Made by a program: the position numbers and the translations under genes. From contig CAZXWI010000020.1 in NCBI GenBank assembly GCA_964644555.1, positions 1 to 20,154 of the forward strand: a stretch of 20,154 bases of DNA, in the 5' to 3' direction. Positions within the stretch are counted from its first letter, which is position 1, and every line of letters begins with the position of its first letter. Below the pieces are notes generated by a model. That model made no database searches. It was not told where the DNA came from and saw only the letters and a program-made list of their open reading frames with translations. Origin of the DNA: RUG14186 sp964644555. Lineage in GTDB: Bacteria; Bacillota; Clostridia; Eubacteriales; Anaerofustaceae. Of the stretch, positions 15,580 through 20,154 are shown in pieces.

Positions 15580-16124
15580 AAGTAAATAAGAACTTACCTA
15601 ACAATTTAACAATGCTCAGACTTATGCTTGTGCCTGTGTATATGGTATTGATGTTGGTGGAATTTAAGAACCATGTTATGGTAGCTGGTGTTATCTTTAT
15701 TTTGGCATCAATTACCGACTTTTTTGACGGAAAAATTGCACGAAAATACAACCTTGTGTCGGACTTCGGAAAATTTGCGGACCCTGTGGCAGACAAAATC
15801 TTGGTTTTGACTGCAGTAATACTCTTTTGCGAATCCGGCAGAGTAAGCGGTTGGAGTACGGTAATTATGGTGGCAAGGGAGATAATGGTGGCATCGTTAA
15901 GATATATGGCAGTGCTTAAAAACAGAGTATTGGCAGCGGATATCTACGGAAAGATAAAGACGATGCTTCAAATGGTGGCACTTGTTATTATGCATTTTGA
16001 GGGACTTGTTTCATTTATGCCCATTACGGCAACGGTAATATATTATTTATCGGTACTCTTTACCGTAATATCGGGTGCAAACTACATTATAAAGAACAAG
16101 GATGTTATAAAGTATGGAGAATGA
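15576..16124 (+). CDS. pgsA: CDP-diacylglycerol-glycerol-3-phosphate 3-phosphatidyltransferase
   Basis: PgsA makes phosphatidylglycerol phosphate from CDP-diacylglycerol and glycerol-3-phosphate in the membrane, the committed step to phosphatidylglycerol and cardiolipin. The 182-residue protein begins LPNNLTMLRLMLVPVYMV, the usual PgsA start, and has the complete CDP-alcohol phosphotransferase motif: Asp48, Asp51-Gly52, Ala55-Arg56, Gly65, Asp69 and Asp73 (DFFDGKIARKY...SDFGKFADPVAD). About five or six hydrophobic helices are seen. ATG 15576 overlaps the rimO stop as ATGA, with GGGGGA seven bases ahead; ATG 15561 is also in frame but less like the family. It overlaps cinA by 11 bases. Confidence 0.93.
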   Translation: MKVNKNLPNNLTMLRLMLVPVYMVLMLVEFKNHVMVAGVIFILASITDFFDGKIARKYNLVSDFGKFADPVADKILVLTAVILFCESGRVSGWSTVIMVAREIMVASLRYMAVLKNRVLAADIYGKIKTMLQMVALVIMHFEGLVSFMPITATVIYYLSVLFTVISGANYIIKNKDVIKYGE

Positions 16125-17355
16125 GCTGAAATCGGCAGCGATAATTGCGGTCGGTAACGAAGTGCTTTGCGGCGATGTGGTAAATACCAATGCGGCATAT
16201 TTGGCAAAAAAGCTTGACGGCATGGGCATTAAGTGCGTGTATATGTGCGTTGTGGCTGACGAATGGGAAGATATTACCCGGGAAATAAAACTTTGCTCGG
16301 AGAAAGCAGACATTATTATTACCGTAGGTGGTTTAGGACCGACGAATGACGACATTACCAAGCAAGCCGTAGCCGAAGCACTTAATAAAAAGATGCATTT
16401 TTGCGAAAAAGAATACGAGATAATGCATGAATACTTTGTAAAGAGAGGTCTTCCCGAAACGGATAATAACAAAAAGCAATGTTATATGCCCGAGGGAAGT
16501 ATTGCCCTTGCCAATAAAAACGGAACAGCTCCCGGAATATATTTGGAAGATGAAGGCAAAGTATATGTTATGCTGCCGGGGCCTCCTTACGAATTGGTTC
16601 CGATGTTTGAGATCGGAGTTAAAGAAAAAATATTATCCAAAACAAAGAGGGGTTTTGCCGAAAAATATTATATGCTCACCGGTCTCGGTGAAGCAGCTAT
16701 AGAGCAGAAGATAAGGGATAATATCGTTTGCGAAAACGGATATACGCTTAATACATATGTGGATGACGGCTGCATAAGACTGAAAGCTACTTCAACCGAT
16801 GAAAATGCCGAGGAAGTTATAAATAAGAAAGACTCAGAGATAAAAGCATTGTTCGGTGATATGATATTCAGCGAAAAAAACGAAACTTTAGCTGAGGTTG
16901 TCGGCAGGCTTCTTATTGAAAAGAATTTGAGTATATCGACTGCGGAAAGCTGCACAGGTGGACTTTTGGCAGGCAAACTCACCGAGATAAGCGGCATTTC
17001 CAAGGTTTTGATAGGTGGCGGAGTAACATATTCCAACCAAGCTAAGATGAAAATGCTGGGAGTTAAGAAAGAAACTCTGGATAAATACGGTGCAGTCAGC
17101 CATCAAACCGCTGAAGAAATGGCAAGAGGAATTGCCGAATATTATCAAACGGATATAGGTGTGGGTATTACGGGTATTGCAGGGTCCGGGGGCGGCAGCG
17201 ATGAAAAACCCGTGGGGCTTGTGTACATAGGCATATACTTTAAAGGCGAATGCGAAGTAAGAAAAAATGTGTTTAACGGTAGTAGAGATAGGGTAAGAGC
17301 AAGAAGCGTGGCGGAAGCATTGAATCTTATTTTAGGATATGCGCAAAAGTATTGA
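16114..17355 (+). CDS. cinA: CinA: competence/damage-inducible protein, NMN deamidase type
   Basis: The 413-residue product is the full two-domain CinA. The N-terminal MoaB/MogA-like (COG1058) domain carries VGNEVLCGDVVNTNA (13-27) and VGGLGPTNDDIT (71-82). The C-terminal PncC domain, an NMN amidase in pyridine-nucleotide recycling, has the catalytic Ser279 in TAESCTGGLLAG and the GITGIAGSGGG...EKPVGLVYIG glycine-rich block, with Ser where many copies have Pro. Joined to pgsA by an 11-base overlap (AAGGA lies about ten bases ahead of the start), it ends the whiA-cinA operon. In many Firmicutes cinA and recA are co-transcribed; here recA also has a promoter whose -35 overlaps the cinA stop. 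Confidence 0.95.
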   Translation: MENELKSAAIIAVGNEVLCGDVVNTNAAYLAKKLDGMGIKCVYMCVVADEWEDITREIKLCSEKADIIITVGGLGPTNDDITKQAVAEALNKKMHFCEKEYEIMHEYFVKRGLPETDNNKKQCYMPEGSIALANKNGTAPGIYLEDEGKVYVMLPGPPYELVPMFEIGVKEKILSKTKRGFAEKYYMLTGLGEAAIEQKIRDNIVCENGYTLNTYVDDGCIRLKATSTDENAEEVINKKDSEIKALFGDMIFSEKNETLAEVVGRLLIEKNLSISTAESCTGGLLAGKLTEISGISKVLIGGGVTYSNQAKMKMLGVKKETLDKYGAVSHQTAEEMARGIAEYYQTDIGVGITGIAGSGGGSDEKPVGLVYIGIYFKGECEVRKNVFNGSRDRVRARSVAEALNLILGYAQKY

Positions 17356-17380
17356 TTTTTTTGTAAAATAAGGTTATAAT
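17352..17380 (+). promoter_or_regulatory. recA promoter
   Basis: TTGATT at 17352-17357 and TATAAT at 17375-17380 are 17 bases apart, a near-consensus sigma-A promoter. The -35 overlaps the cinA stop codon. The expected start point is near 17387. Confidence 0.8.
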
Positions 17381-17393
17381 TGTAATAAATTTA

Positions 17394-17407
17394 CGAACAG
17401 ATATTCG
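17394..17407 (+). promoter_or_regulatory. LexA (SOS) operator before recA
   Basis: CGAACAGATATTCG matches the Gram-positive LexA/DinR consensus CGAACRNRYGTTYG at 13 of 14 positions (A for G at the tenth). It lies just downstream of the expected start point, where bound LexA would block initiation or clearance. No similar site is seen ahead of exoA or uvrC. Confidence 0.8.
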
Positions 17408-17443
17408 ACATAGTAGGTTCGGTCGTTACAAGGAGAGAAACAG

Positions 17444-18568
17444 ATGGCTGAAAGCAAATTAAAAGCAGGTGAAAACAGCAAGGAAAAGAATCTGGAACTT
17501 GCTCTTAAGAGTATAGAAAAGGCATACGGAAAAGGCGCTGTAATGAAATTGGGCGAAAAACCGATGGAAGAAATAGAAGTAATCTCCACCGGTGCATTGT
17601 CGCTTGATATGGCATTGGGCGTAGGCGGTGTGCCGAGAGGAAGAATAATAGAAATATACGGCCCTGAAAGTTCGGGTAAAACAACCGTAGCACTTCATAT
17701 TGTGGCAGAGGCGCAAAAGAACGGAGGCACTGCCGCTTTCATTGATGCAGAACACGCACTTGATCCGGTATATGCGGCAAAATTGGGAGTAAATACCGAT
17801 GAACTTATAGTGTCGCAGCCGGATAACGGGGAACAGGCATTGGAAATTGCGGAAGCACTTATTCGCAGTAATGCCATAGATGTTATAGTTGTGGACTCTG
17901 TTGCAGCATTGGTTCCGAAAGCAGAAATCGAGGGAGAAATGGGCGATGCTCATGTGGGACTTCAAGCAAGACTTATGTCGCAGGCACTGCGTAAATTGAC
18001 AGGTGCGGTAAATCGCTCAAACACCACTGCGATATTTATAAATCAGCTTCGTGAGAAAGTAGGTGTAATGTTCGGTAACCCCGAAGTAACTCCGGGCGGA
18101 AGAGCATTGAAATTCTATTCTTCGGTAAGAATGGAAGTAAGAAAGGGCGAAGTTATTAAGTCGGGCAACGATATTATAGGTAACAGAACGAAAGTAAAGG
18201 TTGTTAAAAATAAAGTTGCTCCACCGTTTAAGACTGCCGAATTTGACATTATGTACGGCACGGGAATATCGCAAAGCGGTGATGTGTGCGATATGGGTGT
18301 GGTAACGGAAGTTATCGAAAAAAGCGGCAGCTGGTATTCATACAACGGAACAAGGCTTGCTCAAGGCAGAGAGAATGTTAAGAGATTCTTGGAAACCAAT
18401 CCCAAATTGATGGAAGAAATAAGTCAAAAGGTAACTGCTATTTTGACGGACGAGCCTTTGGATATGTATATGGTGGATAATCAAATGGACGAATTTGAAA
18501 GAAAAGAAGCCATTGCCGATAATAACGATGAGGATTTCGATTTGGAATTCGAGGACGAAATCGATTAA
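17444..18568 (+). CDS. recA: Recombinase RecA
   Basis: RecA forms the ATP-driven filament for homologous strand exchange and stimulates LexA self-cleavage. The 374-residue protein is complete: Walker A at 73-80 (GPESSGKT), the EHALDP segment, VIVVDSVAAL (Walker B), the MSQALRKL region, FINQLREKVGVMFGNPE with loop L1/L2 text and PGGRALKFYSSVR. It ends with a strongly acidic tail (DNNDEDFDLEFEDEID) as in other RecA proteins. AAGGAGAG sits about seven bases before ATG 17444. The gene has its own promoter and LexA box, so it is SOS-inducible and auto-controlled, and its own terminator. Residue choice is typical; nothing unusual is seen. Confidence 0.99.
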   Translation: MAESKLKAGENSKEKNLELALKSIEKAYGKGAVMKLGEKPMEEIEVISTGALSLDMALGVGGVPRGRIIEIYGPESSGKTTVALHIVAEAQKNGGTAAFIDAEHALDPVYAAKLGVNTDELIVSQPDNGEQALEIAEALIRSNAIDVIVVDSVAALVPKAEIEGEMGDAHVGLQARLMSQALRKLTGAVNRSNTTAIFINQLREKVGVMFGNPEVTPGGRALKFYSSVRMEVRKGEVIKSGNDIIGNRTKVKVVKNKVAPPFKTAEFDIMYGTGISQSGDVCDMGVVTEVIEKSGSWYSYNGTRLAQGRENVKRFLETNPKLMEEISQKVTAILTDEPLDMYMVDNQMDEFERKEAIADNNDEDFDLEFEDEID

Positions 18569-18588
18569 TTTAGCGATGAACTTTTAAT

Positions 18589-18631
18589 AAATGCGGATGT
18601 GTATGCTACAGTGCATATCCGTATTTTTTAT
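18589..18631 (+). terminator. Rho-independent terminator of recA
   Basis: Bases 18589-18604 pair with 18611-18626 over a six-base loop (GCTACA), sixteen pairs including four G-U wobbles. The stem ends in a T-rich stretch (TTTTTTATT). It begins 20 bases after the recA stop. Confidence 0.85.
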
Positions 18632-18708
18632 TAAAATGATTGAGTCAATGCCTGTTAGCTTTTGATGAGCCGATTTATAAGGTATGAGCCTTAGCAAAAT
18701 CAATACGG

Positions 18709-18737
18709 TTGACAGAATATTACATAGTGATTATAAT
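18709..18737 (+). promoter_or_regulatory. Consensus sigma-A promoter of the second MATE gene
   Basis: TTGACA (18709-18714) and TATAAT (18732-18737) are both perfect and are separated by 17 bases. The start point should be near 18744, leaving about 95 bases of leader. The bases between the recA terminator and this promoter hold no gene or clear signal. Confidence 0.85.
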
Positions 18738-18773
18738 AGTCGGGTTACATTATAATAAGAAAGCATTGCGTAG

Positions 18774-18819
18774 GGTTTATTGAAAAGAGATTACACAGGT
18801 AATTTAGTATAAATAAACC
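18774..18819 (+). promoter_or_regulatory. Structured leader of the second MATE gene
   Basis: GGTTTATT (18774-18781) pairs exactly with AATAAACC (18812-18819) and encloses a second hairpin, ATTAC 18790-18794 with GTAAT 18799-18803 over a four-base loop. It lies between the predicted transcript start and the ribosome site. I do not recognise a riboswitch class; the stems are AT-rich and may be chance. Confidence 0.3.
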
Positions 18820-18839
18820 GAATACAGATGGGGGATATA

Positions 18840-20154
18840 TTGAAAAACGACAGAGGTGATTTTACTCAAGGGAACATTTTAAAAAAGTTGGTTTCATTTA
18901 TGATTCCGATATTGGGAGCATTGATTTTGCAAGCGGCATATGGCGCAGTGGATTTGATGGTGGTCGGAAAATATGGTTCGACAGCAGGTATATCGGCGGT
19001 TTCCACAGGCAGTCAGATACTCAATTTGGCAACCTTTGTGATTACGCAATTTGCCGTGGGTGTTACGGTATTGATTGCCAGATATTTGGGAGAAAAAAAT
19101 GAGGAGAAAATCGGTTCATTAATCGGAGGCGCAACGATTTTATTTTTTGTTATATCATCATTCGTGCTTGTTTTGCTGGTGGTTTTTGCAAGAGAGTTTT
19201 CGTCTTTAATGCAAGCTCCCATTGAAGCTCTTGATCAAACCGTGGAGTATGTGAGAATATGCGGTGGCGGAATATTTTTTATTGTGGCGTACAATGTATT
19301 ATCGGCAATATTCAGAGGGCTTGGCGACAGTCGTTCGCCGCTTATATTCGTGTTTGTGGCGTGCGTGGTAAATATTGTGGGAGATTTACTTCTCGTTGCG
19401 GTATTTAAAATGGATGCGGCAGGGGCTGCTTTGGCAACGGTGTTTGCGCAGGCTGTTAGCGTAGTGGTGGCGCTTTGGATATTGATAAAGAGGGATTTGC
19501 CCTTTAAGATAGAAAAGAAAGATTTTCGCGTTAATAAATTGTGCCTGAATGCATTTTTGATAGGTTTACCTTTGGCATTACAGGAATTTTTGACACAAAT
19601 GTCGTTTTTGGCATTGTGTGCATTTATTAATAAATTGGGGCTTATGCAATCATCGGGCTACGGCATTGCCGGAAAGGTGGTAAGTTTTGCCATGCTTATT
19701 CCAAGCGCATTGATGCAGTCGATGGCATCATTCGTTTCGCAAAATATAGGAGCGAACAAACCCAAAAGAGCAAAACAGGCTATGTTTACCGGAATGGGTG
19801 TAGGAGTCGGAATCGGAGTTGTGATGTTTGTTTTGGTATTGTTAAAGGGAGATATGGTATCGGCATTGTTTGCAAGCGATGAAGCAGTAATACGATATGC
19901 TTTCGATTACCTAAAAGGCTTTGCACCCGAAACTATTGTAACCGCAATAATGTTCAGCATGGTGGGTTATTTTAACGGAATCAACAAAACCGTTTGGGTC
20001 ATGGCTCAGGGCTTGATACAAACTCTTTTTGTAAGGCTGCCACTTGCTTATTTTATGAGCATAAAGCCGGATGCGAGTTTGACGGAAATAGGCTTGTCGG
20101 CACCTGCGGCAACCGTAGCAGGAATTTTGCTAAATGTGGGATACTATATATATT
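18840..20154 (+). CDS. MATE-family exporter (3' end outside window)
   Basis: An open frame of 438 codons runs off the window without a stop. The protein has many hydrophobic segments and MATE marks: GNILKKLVSFMIPILGALILQAAYGAVDLMVVGKY at the start, LSAIFRGLGDSRSPL mid-way, and KMDAAGAALATVFAQ. It differs clearly from the MATE protein at 4423, so it is a separate subfamily member and not a recent duplicate. The likely start is TTG 18840, five bases after GGGGGAT; the in-frame ATG 18828 has no ribosome site and overlaps the G run. It has its own consensus promoter and a structured leader. Only the last few dozen residues should be missing. Confidence 0.85.
   Translation, partial: MKNDRGDFTQGNILKKLVSFMIPILGALILQAAYGAVDLMVVGKYGSTAGISAVSTGSQILNLATFVITQFAVGVTVLIARYLGEKNEEKIGSLIGGATILFFVISSFVLVLLVVFAREFSSLMQAPIEALDQTVEYVRICGGGIFFIVAYNVLSAIFRGLGDSRSPLIFVFVACVVNIVGDLLLVAVFKMDAAGAALATVFAQAVSVVVALWILIKRDLPFKIEKKDFRVNKLCLNAFLIGLPLALQEFLTQMSFLALCAFINKLGLMQSSGYGIAGKVVSFAMLIPSALMQSMASFVSQNIGANKPKRAKQAMFTGMGVGVGIGVVMFVLVLLKGDMVSALFASDEAVIRYAFDYLKGFAPETIVTAIMFSMVGYFNGINKTVWVMAQGLIQTLFVRLPLAYFMSIKPDASLTEIGLSAPAATVAGILLNVGYYIY

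Overview
The window reads as an ordinary chromosome segment of an anaerobic, AT-leaning Gram-positive bacterium, most likely in the Clostridia. Support for this comes from strong AGGAGG-type ribosome sites, the order ftsK/spoIIIE-rimO-pgsA-cinA-recA on one strand, a whiA gene, a LexA site of the Firmicutes type in front of recA, and cobalamin-methyltransferase-like (URO-D superfamily) proteins typical of strict anaerobes. Genus or species cannot be told from the sequence.

Region 1 (1-6016, + strand) is the accessory part. It holds a URO-D superfamily protein, a polytopic carboxylate-type transporter 30 bases behind it, and a near-perfect 22-bp hairpin that probably ends this unit. A second, shorter URO-D paralogue follows, with its first ~22 codons out of frame. 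Then come a 39-residue ORF, a 130-bp stretch of competing hairpins, a MATE exporter and a small two-helix membrane protein. The two URO-D proteins lack the HxC...C zinc motif of MtaA/CmuA but share a Glu-X22-Glu-X27/28-His arrangement. With the transporter they look like an uptake-plus-demethylation (or other C1/carboxyl chemistry) cassette of unknown substrate. No corrinoid protein is visible here.

Region 2 (6041-10568, - strand) starts, in coordinate order, with a bidirectional terminator. Read in the direction of transcription it holds an orphan sugar-phosphate transferase with its own terminator, then exoA-uvrC-pepP, a DNA repair pair followed by an Xaa-Pro peptidase.

Region 3 (10569-18631, + strand) is the core housekeeping block: whiA, a DNA translocase of the FtsK/SpoIIIE type, rimO, pgsA and cinA. 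These are packed with 2-bp gaps or short overlaps, so they are almost certainly one operon. recA follows with its own promoter, LexA operator and terminator. whiA seems to be read from an extended -10 promoter lying directly on its start codon, so its transcript may be leaderless.

Region 4 (18632-20154) is a leader with a consensus promoter and a nested hairpin, followed by a second MATE-family exporter cut off by the window end.

I do not see CRISPR arrays, insertion sequences, tRNA or rRNA. The items most worth following are the unusual URO-D pair with its frameshift, the alternative-pairing region before the first MATE gene, and the probable leaderless whiA.
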